From Arthrobacter mobilis (GTDB taxonomy: Bacteria > Actinomycetota > Actinomycetes > Actinomycetales > Micrococcaceae), in the NCBI RefSeq assembly GCF_012395835.1, contig NZ_JAAZSQ010000024.1, positions 1-62,421 of the forward strand: a stretch of 62,421 nt of DNA. Direction: 5' to 3'. The notes under the pieces are model-generated. The model saw nothing but the letters and a program-made list of their open reading frames with translations. It did no database searches and had not been told where the DNA came from. The translations under genes and the position numbers were made by a program. Below, in pieces: positions 1-8,389 of this stretch (positions are counted from its first letter, which is position 1; each line of letters begins with the position of its first letter).

Positions 1-184
1 CACGCCGGGTATCACCAATGTCCGTGGTCAGTACAGCTAGCTGTTCATTCGCCGCCTCCCCATACGCTGCGCGCAGGGGGACCCCTGGCGGCTCACTTGC
101 CGAGGGCCCCGCCGCGAGCAGACGAGCGAAGAGAGCGGCCGGGGCGGATTGGCGGCCGGCGGCCCGCACCGGGAAGATTGACCC

Positions 185-646
185 ATGAACCGGTCCGCCT
201 CCCACCATGCCTGGATGGAGCTTGCCCTTGCCGAGGCCCGCGGGGCCCTGCGCACCGAGGACGTCCCCATCGGCGCCGTCGTCGTGGGCCCGGACGGCAC
301 TGTCATCGGCAGCGGACGCAACGAGCGCGAGGCCCACCAGGACCCGACGGCGCATGCGGAGATGGTCGCCATCCGCCAGGCCGCGCAGGTGCTCGGTTCC
401 TGGCGGCTGGACGGCTGCACGCTGGTGGTCACGCTGGAACCGTGCCCGATGTGCGCGGGCGCCATTGTGCTGGCGCGGATCCCCACCGTGGTCTTCGGCG
501 CCTGGGACGAAAAGGCCGGCGCCTCCGGCAGCGTCTTCGACATCCTTCGCGAGCGCCGGCTCAACCACTGGGTCGAGGTCTACCCGGGCGTGCGCGAGGA
601 CGAATGCGGGGCGCTGCTGCGGGAGTTCTTCGCCGGCCACCGCTGA
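185..646 (+). CDS. tadA: tRNA adenosine(34) deaminase TadA
   Basis: Predicted to deaminate A34 to inosine in the wobble position of tRNA-Arg(ACG), a zinc-dependent cytoplasmic reaction. The 153-residue protein has the full cytidine-deaminase-fold signature: HAE at residues 57-59 (zinc ligand His57, proton shuttle Glu59) and PCPMC at 86-90 (zinc ligands Cys87 and Cys90). Its length is usual for bacterial TadA. The ATG at 185 is the first in-frame start before the conserved N-terminus (HAWMELALAEARGA). It appears to be a single gene; the lipoprotein gene downstream starts 170 nt later. Confidence 0.95.
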   Translation: MNRSASHHAWMELALAEARGALRTEDVPIGAVVVGPDGTVIGSGRNEREAHQDPTAHAEMVAIRQAAQVLGSWRLDGCTLVVTLEPCPMCAGAIVLARIPTVVFGAWDEKAGASGSVFDILRERRLNHWVEVYPGVREDECGALLREFFAGHR

Positions 647-816
647 GCCGCGCTGCCGGCAGGTGGCCGCCGTCCTGGCGATGGCCCAGAGGGTGCCAGG
701 CTCACTGCGCCGGCGACCCCTTGCCTGGCCCCGGCCGTTAGGGCATCGTGAAAATACCGACGTTTTCGGGCCCTGCCCATCCGCCATCCGCCCAAGACCT
801 CAATCAGGAGCGCCCC

Positions 817-1332
817 ATGGGAATGAGACCCGGTGCCCTGCGGCGGACCGCCGCGGCCCTGGCGGCCAGCGCCGCGCTGCTGTTCCTGACCGGCTGTCAG
901 GAGACCGGCCAGGAGACCGGCACCGAGGAAACTGAGGCCATCGCCAACGGCGTCGACGCCGACGTCGGCCCGGTGCAGGTGCGGAGCCTGCTGGTTGTCT
1001 CCACCGGCGACTCACAGCCGGGACGGCTGCTCGGTACGCTCTCCAACACCGCTGACGCGCCCGCCGAGGTGGTCATTTCCGATAACAACGAAGAAGTGGC
1101 CGTCACGGTGGACGGCGGCTCGGACTACGGCTTCGACACCCGTCCCACCCAGCTGGACTCGATCAGCGGGATTCCCGGCGCCCTCGTGCCGGTCAAGATC
1201 ACGGTCGGTTCCGACAGCCAGGAGCTGCAGGTACCCGTCATGGACGGCACCCTGGAGCCATACCGCCCGTACCTACCCACCGGGGATGCCTCCCCGCCGG
1301 CGGAGACGCCGACCCCTGCGCCGTCACGCTGA
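817..1332 (+). CDS. Small secreted lipoprotein, unknown function
   Basis: A 171-residue protein with a basic N-terminus, a hydrophobic Ala/Leu segment and a lipobox (LFLTGCQ, about residues 23-29), so it is predicted to be lipid-anchored outside the membrane after SPase II cleavage. The mature part is acidic, with a Gln/Glu/Thr-rich stretch after the cysteine, and ends in a Pro-rich tail. I see no enzymatic motif. The ATG at 817 is preferred over an upstream in-frame ATG at 748 because it has an AGGAG motif about 6 nt upstream and puts the signal peptide at the N-terminus. It lies between tadA and the tRNA-Ser gene on the same strand. Confidence 0.8.
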   Translation: MGMRPGALRRTAAALAASAALLFLTGCQETGQETGTEETEAIANGVDADVGPVQVRSLLVVSTGDSQPGRLLGTLSNTADAPAEVVISDNNEEVAVTVDGGSDYGFDTRPTQLDSISGIPGALVPVKITVGSDSQELQVPVMDGTLEPYRPYLPTGDASPPAETPTPAPSR

Positions 1333-1393
1333 CGCCGGCCGTTGGGGCTCCCGGTTTGGGGACCGGGGGAACACCGGGTAAAGTTATGGCGTT

Positions 1394-1483
1394 GGTGACG
1401 TGTCCGAGCGGCCGAAGGTGCATCACTCGAAATGATGTTTGGTGTAAAAGCCAACGAGGGTTCAAATCCCTCCGTCACCGCCA
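1394..1483 (+). tRNA. tRNA-Ser (anticodon CGA), CCA encoded
   Basis: The acceptor arms GGTGACG and CGTCACC pair perfectly. The anticodon stem CATCA/TGATG encloses the loop CTCGAAA, giving anticodon CGA (reads UCG). A long variable arm typical of serine tRNAs and the T-loop GGTTCAAATCC follow. The discriminator G is at 1480 and an encoded CCA at 1481-1483. The gene is intact, although integrase remnants begin less than 100 nt downstream. Confidence 0.97.
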
Positions 1484-1488
1484 ACCCG

Positions 1489-1530
1489 AAGGGGCCTGCT
1501 TTCCAGCAATAGCAAGGAAGCGGGCCCCTT
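1489..1530 (+). terminator. Rho-independent-type terminator of tRNA-Ser
   Basis: AAGGGGCCTGCTTTCC is complementary, with a few G-U pairs and mismatches, to AGGAAGCGGGCCCCTT about 10 nt later, and TCTTC follows. It lies 6 nt after the tRNA CCA end. Confidence 0.75.
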
Positions 1531-1569
1531 CTTCATGCCCGGCATCGGGCTTTTGGATACATTTGGGCA

Positions 1570-2249
1570 CACCTCACCGCGGAACAGGATGAGCGACGGC
1601 GGCGTCCGGAGCATCCGTTGCACGGCCTTCACGTTCGCCTGCGCCGAGACAGCGAACGATGCTGCCGCGTGCCGCAGGTCGTGCGGTGTGATCCGCGGGA
1701 GCCCAGCCCGCTGCAGGGCCCCATGAACCACGAGCGGTTATCCTCATGCACCCGGGCCGAGCGCAGGAAACCGCCGTCCGGGCCGGGAACACCCAGTCCT
1801 CGCGGCCCTTGCCCGGGCACTGTTCGGCCAACCGATCCGCCAGAAAGGCGGGGAACGGCACGGTGGGGCGCCGCTGGTCCTTTGGAGTACCCAGCTCGAT
1901 CCGGCCGCTGGCCTCCACCGCGTTGCGCTCCCACGCGGATGTGCCGGCGCAGCATGTCGAGATCCTTGACCTGCAGCCCCGCGGCCGCGCCCCAGCGGAG
2001 ACCGGTGTACGCCAGGACCGGATACCGGGTCCGCGGCCAGCAAATGGACCTGTCCGCGGAGAGCTGCACGTGCAGATTCCGGCGCTTCCCGGGCAGGTTC
2101 ACGCCCCGTGCAGCGTTCGTCGGGACCCGTTGGCCGGCCCCGGAATCATCAAGGATCGACGCCAAAACGCCGCAGGCCCTGATCACCGTCGTGGCCGCCT
2201 TCGGCTTCCGCCCCGCCTCCGGATCCCCGGCGTTCAGCGGGGACACCAC
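1570..2249 (-). pseudogene. Tyrosine-type phage integrase, frameshifted remnant
   Basis: Three minus-strand frames together spell the core-binding and catalytic parts of a tyrosine recombinase. The frame ending near 1629 gives ATTVIRACGVLASILDD and LAYTGLRWG (with the first catalytic Arg) and VKDLDMLRR. A second frame gives IELGTPKDQRRPTVPFP and REDWVFPART. A third gives ITPHDLRHAAASFAVS (the HxxR catalytic box) and NVKAVQRML. At least two frameshifts separate these pieces, the GH(x)S/Y-containing C-terminus is garbled, and no N-terminal domain is found, so it cannot be functional. It reads toward the tRNA-Ser gene, as integrases at tRNA attachment sites often do. Confidence 0.8.
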
Positions 2250-2949
2250 GCCTGGACGGCTGTTTTCCGGACCTGACGTTCAAAGTGGCCTCCCCAGGCC
2301 TGAAGCGGCGCCCGGCCGCGGAATGGTTCTGTTCCGGGTGGGGCGCGGAAACCCCGGGCGTAGCGCGAGTGCCGCCAGCGTGGGCGGCTGGTGGGCCTCT
2401 CGTGCATATCGCACAAAATGAGTGAGTGATGCTATCGTTCAACCTATGACATTCGTCACAGCGCATGACTTGGGGGCGCTATGGCCAGCATGTCGTAATT
2501 GCGGCCCCAACCGGCCTTGGGGGAACCGGCCGGGGCCGCAACATCCGCTTGCAGGCTTGGTTGGGGGACAAGCCCGGCGGCGGGGAACATCTGTGCCCCG
2601 GAAAAGAAAAGCATACTGGGCGGTTGCAGGTAAACCCTTTCAGCACGCCGCACCGAACCGTTGCCGAAATGAGACCCCGTACAGTGCGTCGGCGGGACCA
2701 TCGAGGATGTCACAGGGATCCTGCCAGAACGATTCTTCCCTGCCGGTCCGCTTGGCCCAGGGTGCCGGCACCCAGCGGGGATGCGTCTGAAAGTCAGCGT
2801 CCTGCCACTTCAAACGCACATGCGCGCGGGTCCACCCAATCACCGGGGGGCGCTCCAGGCCTCCAAGTACCGCACTGACTGGCGGCCCGCCCATGAGGAC
2901 CGGACCGCCGTGCACGACATGTTGCCCGGAGAGGCGCTGTTCCACTGCG

Positions 2950-3040
2950 CAGGACAGAAAATCCGGCATAGGCGTCCAGGGCCAGGGCCGCGCTGCTGTG
3001 CCCGAGCATCCACTGAACGGCTTTCATGTCGGTGTGACGC
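2950..3040 (-). pseudogene. Second integrase C-terminal fragment
   Basis: A minus-strand frame reads DMKAVQWMLGHSSAALALD followed by AYAGF. This is the conserved C-terminus of tyrosine recombinases (the consensus runs KAVQ.MLGH.S...T.D.Y), holding the catalytic GH box just before the active-site tyrosine. Nothing recognisable precedes it in the same frame. It retains the very part that is garbled in the larger remnant near 1.6 kb, so it may be a second integrase or a displaced piece of the first. Confidence 0.7.
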
Positions 3041-3186
3041 CTGCCCTGGCCGTCCTGCCTGCGGCACTGTGCGGCCATCCTCCGCTGCTCGCCAAAGAAC
3101 CGACCCAAGATTGGCCACAAGCACAAAAAAATTAAAAGGCGCATGACTGCTTTCCAGATTCACACAACTTTCATAGAGTCAGACAC

Positions 3187-3633
3187 ATGGAACCAAGAAG
3201 CGAGGAAATTAAGCGCAAGGTGTCCAAACTAGCCGTGTCGGCCCGCGACAGGCGGACCCGCCCCGAGCTTCTACCACTGTTGGACGGGATGCCGCTCAAC
3301 AGCTACTACAACTTCGAGAGCGGAAAAGTCTGGCCGCAGTCCAAAAACCTGCGCCGCATCGAGAAAGCTTTCGGCTGGAAACACAACATCCTCACGGACC
3401 TCGTGGACAGCGGCATCGATCCCGAGTCCCTCACCCTCGAATATCTCGAGCGCGGGTATGCCGCCACGGAGGAACCTGCCCAGAAAGCCTTCGAACTCAC
3501 GCTCAAAGACCTCATGGCCGAGCTGAACGACCGGGTTGACCAGCTGACTAAAGAAAACCAGGACCTCCGGAGTGAAAACAGGCAGCTCAAGGCAGATCAG
3601 GAGAAGATTAGAAAGCTGCTGCACCACAAGTGA
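3187..3633 (+). CDS. Helix-turn-helix-like protein with C-terminal coiled coil
   Basis: A 148-residue protein. Residues about 8-65 look like a compact helical DNA-binding domain: RKVSKLAVSARDRR, then MPLNSYYNFESGKVWPQSKN, then LRRIEKAFGWK, resembling the scaffold by which XRE/Cro proteins recognise operators. Residues about 95-148 form a charged heptad-like coiled coil (LKDLMAELNDRVDQLTKEN and onward), suggesting a dimer. It has less biased codon use than its neighbours, and it lies between the integrase remnants and a possible right border of the decayed element, so it may be the last intact gene of that element. No strong ribosome binding site precedes the ATG. Function unproven; a phage- or plasmid-type repressor is the best guess. 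Confidence 0.65.
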   Translation: MEPRSEEIKRKVSKLAVSARDRRTRPELLPLLDGMPLNSYYNFESGKVWPQSKNLRRIEKAFGWKHNILTDLVDSGIDPESLTLEYLERGYAATEEPAQKAFELTLKDLMAELNDRVDQLTKENQDLRSENRQLKADQEKIRKLLHHK

Positions 3634-3663
3634 TCTGCCCCGGCCGGGCAGGATGGGTGCCCC

Positions 3664-3674
3664 TCACCGCCAAC
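3664..3674 (+). repeat. 11-bp copy of the tRNA-Ser 3' end, candidate att remnant
   Basis: TCACCGCCAAC here is identical to 1475-1485, which covers the tRNA acceptor end, its CCA and two following bases. The next 19 bases also align partially (12 of 19 matches by eye). This could be the distal attachment-site copy of the decayed element or a chance match. Confidence 0.35.
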
Positions 3675-3781
3675 AGGAGGGACTCTGCTTCCCGGCATTG
3701 CCAGCCCGCAGGGGCCGTCGCTTTGCCGCGGCGCAGCCCTTAGGGCTTAAGCATTGCGCCTCTTTGGCAGGACCTGCCGGC

Positions 3782-4720
3782 TCACCGGCGGGCCGTATGC
3801 TGGGCACCAGCCCGCTCCGGGACATAGTCCGGGTCCAGCTCGCCAATCAGCAGCCGCAGGAAATCCAGCACGAGCGGTGACTGGGGACGCCCCGCCGGCG
3901 TCTGCAGCTGGGCACTGCGCTGCCCGAAGACGTAATGCTCGACCTTCACGTGGACCAGGCCGTCGTCGGGCTGGTGGATCCCCAGTTCGCTGATAAAGCC
4001 CACCCCCTCGCCGGAGCGGGCGAACTCGTAGATGGGAGCCACCCGGCTGCACTCGAGCGCAGCCACGAGGGACAGGCCTTCGCTGCGTGCCGCCGAATCC
4101 AGCAGCTCCCGCTGGCTGGTGTCCCGCATCGGCAGGGCCAGCGGGTGCTCGGCCACCTCGGCCAGAGTCACCGATTCCCGTTCCGCCAGGGGATGGCCGG
4201 CCGCGACCACCGCGTGCAGGGGCCAGGTCGAGGAGTGTTCGATGCGCACCCCGTCCTGGTGGCCGAGCGAATAGGTGGCCCCGACGTCCACCTCACCCTC
4301 CCGCACCATCCGGATCACCTCGGCGCTGCCGACCACGTGGAGCTTGAAGGAAACGCGCGAGTGGACGCGGCGCAGCCGCGCCATGGCCCGGGGGACGACC
4401 CGGTGGGCGAACCCCTCGGTTGCCGCGACGCTGATCTGCTGGAACTGCGCCGTGGCCCCGGAGCCGATGGAGGCCATCAGGTCGCGGGTTTCCAGTTCGG
4501 CGCGCCGGGTGTAGGCCAGGAGCCGCTCGCCGGCCTCGGTGAGGGCCATCCCCCGGGCGTGCCGGGCGAACAAGGAGGTATTCAGGGACGACTCCAGCCG
4601 GGCAATCTGCCGGCTGACCGCGGACGGGGCAACCCGCAGGAGTTCGGCAGCCTCCGTAACCGATCCGGTGCGGGCCACCTCGGCAAAGTACTGCAGGTTG
4701 GTCGGCAGCAAAGTCACCAC
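3782..4720 (-). CDS. LysR-family transcriptional regulator of the kynurenine operon
   Basis: A 312-residue LysR protein. The N-terminal winged HTH (about residues 4-60) contains YFAEVARTGSVTEAAELLRV and SAVSRQIARLE, and a LysR-type effector-binding domain fills the rest. It is the last gene of the minus-strand operon, 78 nt after kynureninase, so it probably senses tryptophan or a pathway intermediate and controls this operon; that is inferred from position only. The first in-frame ATG (4729) directly touches the AAGGAG motif, leaving no spacing, so the GTG at 4720 (9 nt from the motif) is chosen. Most LysR regulators are divergent from their targets; here the gene is co-directional and at the end. 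Confidence 0.85.
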   Translation of the reverse strand: MVTLLPTNLQYFAEVARTGSVTEAAELLRVAPSAVSRQIARLESSLNTSLFARHARGMALTEAGERLLAYTRRAELETRDLMASIGSGATAQFQQISVAATEGFAHRVVPRAMARLRRVHSRVSFKLHVVGSAEVIRMVREGEVDVGATYSLGHQDGVRIEHSSTWPLHAVVAAGHPLAERESVTLAEVAEHPLALPMRDTSQRELLDSAARSEGLSLVAALECSRVAPIYEFARSGEGVGFISELGIHQPDDGLVHVKVEHYVFGQRSAQLQTPAGRPQSPLVLDFLRLLIGELDPDYVPERAGAQHTARR

Positions 4721-4798
4721 GTCCACCATCTCCTTCTGCGGCCTCCGGCACCATCGTATGCCGGTCGCGCGGCGCCGCTTCCGCTCATCCTGCCCCGC

Positions 4799-6052
4799 TC
4801 AGGACACCTCGAGGAGCGCGTCGCGGACCGCTGCCATGCCGGCGTCGAGTTCGGCGAAGCTGGTGCTCAGCGGCGAGAGCCCGATGCGCAGGCCGTACGG
4901 CGGGCGGAAGTCCGGGATGACGCCCCGTTCCCACAGGGCTGCGGTCACCTCGCGGAACCGCGGGTGCTCGATCGTGATGTGCGAGCCGCGCCGGGCCGGG
5001 TCCCGGGGGCTGGCCAGCCCGACGCCGAGCGGGGCGAGCAGCCCGTCCGCCAGCGCGATGGCCCGTTCGGTGAGCAGCACGGACTTCTCCCGGACCGCGT
5101 CCATGCCGGCCTCGGCGATGAGTTCGACCATGTGCTTGAGCGGCTGCATCGCGAGGATGGGCGGGGTGCCGGTGAGGAAGCGGCGCAGGCCGTCGGCGGG
5201 CCGGTACTGTTCGGACATGCCGAACGGGTCGTGGGCGCCCATCCAGCCCCACAGCGGCTGCTGGAGTTCGGCCTGCAGCCCGGCGCGCACGTAGCCGAAG
5301 GCTGGCGCGCCGGGTCCGCCGTTGAGGTACTTGTAGGTGCAGCCCACCGCCAGGTCCACGCCCCACTGGTCCAGGTGCAGGGGGACGGATCCGGCCGAGT
5401 GGCACAGATCCCAGAGCATCAGCGCACCGGCGTCGTGCACGAGGGCGGTAATGGCCGGGGCGTCGGCCAGGTACCCGGAGCGGTAGGCCACGTGGCTGAG
5501 CAGCACCACTGCCGTCCGCCGGCCGACGACGGCGGCGACGTCGCCGGGACGCACGCCCGCCTTGGGGTCGGCGTCGATCCAGCGGATGCTGGCCCCGCGC
5601 TCGGCGGCAATGCCCTCGACCAGGAACCGGTCGGTGGGAAAGTTGTCCCGGTCGACGACGATCTCGTCGCGGCCGGGGCGGCCGTCCAGGGCGGCGCGCA
5701 GCAGCTTGTAGAGCATCACCGAGGTGGAATCGGCCACAAGTGCCTGGCCGGGCCCGGCGCCCAGGACGACGTCGCCGAGCCGGTCCCCCAGGCGGATGGG
5801 TTCGTCCATCCAGGATTCGTCCCAGCTGCGGATCAGCCGGTTGCCCCACTCACCGCCGATAAACTCGCCCATGCGGCCGGCGGTCTCTGCCAGGGGGCGG
5901 CCGAGCGAGTTGCCGTCGAGGTAGGCCACCACCTGCCCGTCCTCGGGCTCCAGGAAACGGGAACGGAAGCGCGCCAGCGGATCGGCGGCGTCAAGCTCTG
6001 CGGCAGGCACCGGCAGGGATACTCCGGCGGACGGGGAGGCAGGGTATGTCAT
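4799..6052 (-). CDS. kynU: Kynureninase
   Basis: Cleaves L-kynurenine to anthranilate and L-alanine with PLP. The 417-residue protein has the usual length and landmarks: FLEPEDGQVVAYLDGNSLGR near the N-terminus, the HVAYRSG motif, DLCHSAG, and TYKYLNGGPG carrying the PLP-binding lysine, with RIGLSPL near the C-terminus. The TTG at 6055 is also open, but the ATG at 6052 is preferred, with AAGG about 8 nt upstream. It lies 42 nt downstream of tryptophan 2,3-dioxygenase, matching the order of reactions in the anthranilate branch. No kynurenine 3-monooxygenase is in the window, so the pathway seems to run to anthranilate rather than to quinolinate. Confidence 0.95.
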   Translation of the reverse strand: MTYPASPSAGVSLPVPAAELDAADPLARFRSRFLEPEDGQVVAYLDGNSLGRPLAETAGRMGEFIGGEWGNRLIRSWDESWMDEPIRLGDRLGDVVLGAGPGQALVADSTSVMLYKLLRAALDGRPGRDEIVVDRDNFPTDRFLVEGIAAERGASIRWIDADPKAGVRPGDVAAVVGRRTAVVLLSHVAYRSGYLADAPAITALVHDAGALMLWDLCHSAGSVPLHLDQWGVDLAVGCTYKYLNGGPGAPAFGYVRAGLQAELQQPLWGWMGAHDPFGMSEQYRPADGLRRFLTGTPPILAMQPLKHMVELIAEAGMDAVREKSVLLTERAIALADGLLAPLGVGLASPRDPARRGSHITIEHPRFREVTAALWERGVIPDFRPPYGLRIGLSPLSTSFAELDAGMAAVRDALLEVS

Positions 6053-6094
6053 CAAACAACCTTCGGACGGGACGGAAACGGACGCAAGGCCTGG

Positions 6095-6943
6095 TCAGCG
6101 GCCGATCTCGGTGCGGACGGCGTAGAGCTCGGGGAAGAAGGTCAGGTCCAGGGCGCGCTTGAGGAAGTCCACGCCGGAGGATCCGCCGGTGCCGGTCTTG
6201 AAACCGATGGTCCGATGCACGGTGCGCAGATGGCGGAAGCGCCAGGCCTGGAAGTTGTCCTCGAGGTCCACGAGGTCTTCGCAGGCCTCGTAGAAGCCCC
6301 AGGGCGTGTCCTCGGACTCATAGATCTTCTGGAACACCGGCACCAGTTCCTCGCGGAAGACCCAGGGCTGGGTGACATCGCGGTCCAGGATGTCCCGGGG
6401 GATGTCGTAGCCGGCGCGGGCCAGCGCCCGCAGGAACGCGTCGTAGACGGTCGGCTCCTCCAGCAGCGTGGCCAGCATCTGGTGGGCCTCGGGTTCGCTC
6501 GTGAAGACCTCGAGCATCCGGCGGTGCTTGTTGCCGAGGATGAACTCCACGGCCCGGTACTGGCAGGACTGGAAGCCCGAGGAGCTGCCCAGGGCGCCGC
6601 GGAACTGGGCGTACTCGCGCGGGGTGAGCGTGCCCAGCACGGACCACTGCTCCGTCAGGGTCCGCTGGATCGCCTTCACCCGGGCCAGGCACTTGAGGGC
6701 CTTGCCGAGGTCGTCCGCATCCAGCAGCCGGCGGGACTCGCGCAGTTCGTGCAGGACCAGCTTCAGCCACAGCTCGCTGGTCTGGTGCTGGATGATGAAC
6801 AGCATCTCGTCGTGGTGCTCGGGCCGGCTCTGCGGGTGCTGGGCGCTGAGGATGCGGCCGAGGTCCAGGTAGCGGCCGTACGACATGGCGTTGTGGAAGT
6901 CGGTACGTACCGATGCTTCGATTTCCCGGACACCGGCGGTCAT
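6095..6943 (-). CDS. kynA: Tryptophan 2,3-dioxygenase
   Basis: Heme-dependent dioxygenase that opens the indole ring of L-tryptophan to give N-formylkynurenine. The 282-residue protein carries DEMLFIIQHQTSELWLKL near residue 45, the SSSGFQSCQYR segment, and HRTIGFKTGTGGSSG near the C-terminus with the heme-ligating histidine. The ATG at 6943 has AGGAG six bases upstream. A GTG at 7006 in the same frame overlaps the stop of the transporter gene by four bases (GTGA), so translational coupling from a longer form (303 residues) is possible. It is the committing step of the operon. Confidence 0.95.
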   Translation of the reverse strand: MTAGVREIEASVRTDFHNAMSYGRYLDLGRILSAQHPQSRPEHHDEMLFIIQHQTSELWLKLVLHELRESRRLLDADDLGKALKCLARVKAIQRTLTEQWSVLGTLTPREYAQFRGALGSSSGFQSCQYRAVEFILGNKHRRMLEVFTSEPEAHQMLATLLEEPTVYDAFLRALARAGYDIPRDILDRDVTQPWVFREELVPVFQKIYESEDTPWGFYEACEDLVDLEDNFQAWRFRHLRTVHRTIGFKTGTGGSSGVDFLKRALDLTFFPELYAVRTEIGR

Positions 6944-7002
6944 GGGCTTCTCCTGTGGTAGTGGTGCGGCGGATTGGGGTGCGGCAGCCTGCAGGTGCCC
7001 GC

Positions 7003-8322
7003 TCACCGGACACCCCGGAACCGGACGGCCGCCAGCAGGGCGGCGATGCTCAGGATCGCGACCACGGCCAGGTAGTACCCGGGGGCGACCGGCTGGCCGG
7101 TGAAGGTAATGAGGGCGGCGGCGATCGTGGGGGTGAACCCGCCGAAGAGGGACGTGGCGGTGTTGTAGCTGAACGCCAGCCCGGTGGCGCGGGAGCGGAC
7201 CGGGAAGACATCGGCCATCACCGAGGGCAGGGCCGCGAAGTACAGGGCCTTGAGCGTGCCCAGGATGATCATGACGGCCACCAGGGTCCAGAAGGCCGGG
7301 CTGGCAATCAGCCAGGCGAACAGCGGGACCACGGCCAGGCCGATCAGGGCCGCCGAGGGGAGCATGATCGGCATCCTCCCCACCCGGTCGGAGAGCGCCC
7401 CGACCACGGGCGTGAGGAAGGTCAGGATCACCCCGGTCACCATCAGCGCCACGAAGGACAGCGACGGGTCCAGGCCCAGCTGCTTGATGCCGAAGGTGGG
7501 CAGGTACTGGAGGATGAAGTTCAGGGCGGTCGAAACCACCAGCACGCCGGCGGCGATCAGGATGCCCGCCCAGTGATGGCGGAAGAGGGTGCGCACCGGG
7601 TGCAGCGCGGCGGCAGCTTCGGCCTCGGACTGGTCCGCGGCGGCCAGGGCCGGGGACTCGTCAACGTAGCGGCGGATGATGTAGCCGACCGGGCCGACGA
7701 GCAGGCCGAAGATAAAGGGGACGCGCCAGCCCCAGGACACCATGTCCTCCTCGGACAGGACAGCGGTCAGGCCTGCGGCGAAGGAGGCCGACAGCAGGGT
7801 CGCCAGGCCCTGGCTGGCGAACTGGAAGCTGCCGAGGAAGCCCCGCTTGCCGCCCTTCTCGCCGTCCTGCTCGACCAGGAAGGAGGTGGCCGCGCCGAAC
7901 TCGCCGCCGGCGGCAAAACCTTGGATCAGCCGGGCCAGGATGATGCCGGCAGGTGCCAGCAGCCCGATCGTGTCGTAGCTGGGCATGAAGGCAAGAAGGG
8001 CGGTCCCGATCACCATGAGCCGGATGGTCCAGACCAGGGCCGCCTTGCGCCCGTGCTTGTCCGCGTAGCCGCCCAGAATCAGCCCGCCCAGCGGGCGGAT
8101 GAGGTAGGAGACGCCGAAGACGGCGAAAGTCTGGATCAGCTCGACGCCCGGATCGGCGGCCGGGAAGAAGTTCCGGCCAATGTAGACGGCGAAGAGGGCG
8201 TAGATGGCGATGTCGAACCACTCAAGGGCATTGCCGATGGTGGCAGCGGCCACGGCCCGTGTCCGGCGGCGCCCGGACAGGACCGGCGGCGGCTGCGGCG
8301 TAGTGCGGAAAGCGGTGGTCAT
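7003..8322 (-). CDS. MHS-family MFS transporter, probable substrate importer of the kynurenine operon
   Basis: A 439-residue, 12-helix major facilitator of the metabolite:H+ symporter (MHS) type, related to ProP, KgtP and ShiA. Diagnostic segments are GNALEWFDIAIYALFAVYIG (first helix), RPLGGLILGGYADKHGRKAA (the loop 2-3 motif) and FAAGGEFGAATSFLVEQ. The ATG at 8322 has GGAGA six bases upstream; the frame stays open further upstream only by chance. Position inside the operon suggests import of tryptophan, kynurenine, or a tryptophan-containing or acylated compound; the sequence alone does not define the substrate. Confidence 0.88.
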   Translation of the reverse strand: MTTAFRTTPQPPPVLSGRRRTRAVAAATIGNALEWFDIAIYALFAVYIGRNFFPAADPGVELIQTFAVFGVSYLIRPLGGLILGGYADKHGRKAALVWTIRLMVIGTALLAFMPSYDTIGLLAPAGIILARLIQGFAAGGEFGAATSFLVEQDGEKGGKRGFLGSFQFASQGLATLLSASFAAGLTAVLSEEDMVSWGWRVPFIFGLLVGPVGYIIRRYVDESPALAAADQSEAEAAAALHPVRTLFRHHWAGILIAAGVLVVSTALNFILQYLPTFGIKQLGLDPSLSFVALMVTGVILTFLTPVVGALSDRVGRMPIMLPSAALIGLAVVPLFAWLIASPAFWTLVAVMIILGTLKALYFAALPSVMADVFPVRSRATGLAFSYNTATSLFGGFTPTIAAALITFTGQPVAPGYYLAVVAILSIAALLAAVRFRGVR

Positions 8323-8389
8323 AACTGGTCTCCGTGATCGTTGGGCCATGGCGGCGGGACGTCGTCGGCGGAATGAAGCGGAACGGGAG

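Larger units (their letters stand above)
1484..3186. mobile_element. Decayed integrated element downstream of tRNA-Ser
   Basis: Apart from the terminator, these roughly 1.7 kb contain no intact gene. Two tyrosine-recombinase remnants (about 1570-2249 and 2950-3040) lie on the minus strand. The rest shows only short open frames without recognisable domains or good ribosome binding sites. Position directly at a tRNA 3' end and an integrase remnant reading toward the tRNA are the usual layout of an integrated phage, plasmid or genomic island. An 11-bp copy of the tRNA 3' end sequence (TCACCGCCAAC) recurs at 3664-3674, beyond the HTH gene, and could mark the other border. I infer an old, mostly deleted element; the limits are approximate. 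Confidence 0.6.

Noticed and set aside
1-184. Possible gene start on the minus strand near the left edge
   Set aside because: GGAGG stands before an ATG on the minus strand near position 45, but the frame stops after three codons. No other supported start; the 184 bases hold nothing I can name.
2422-2878. Plus-strand open frames in the decayed region
   Set aside because: No ribosome binding site, no recognisable domain, and composition like random GC-rich DNA; they overlap the integrase-bearing strand.
3935-6961. A 1008-codon open frame opposite the LysR/kynU/kynA genes
   Set aside because: It is antisense to three well-supported genes and is rich in Gly, Arg, Ala and His as expected from the complement of GC-biased codons.
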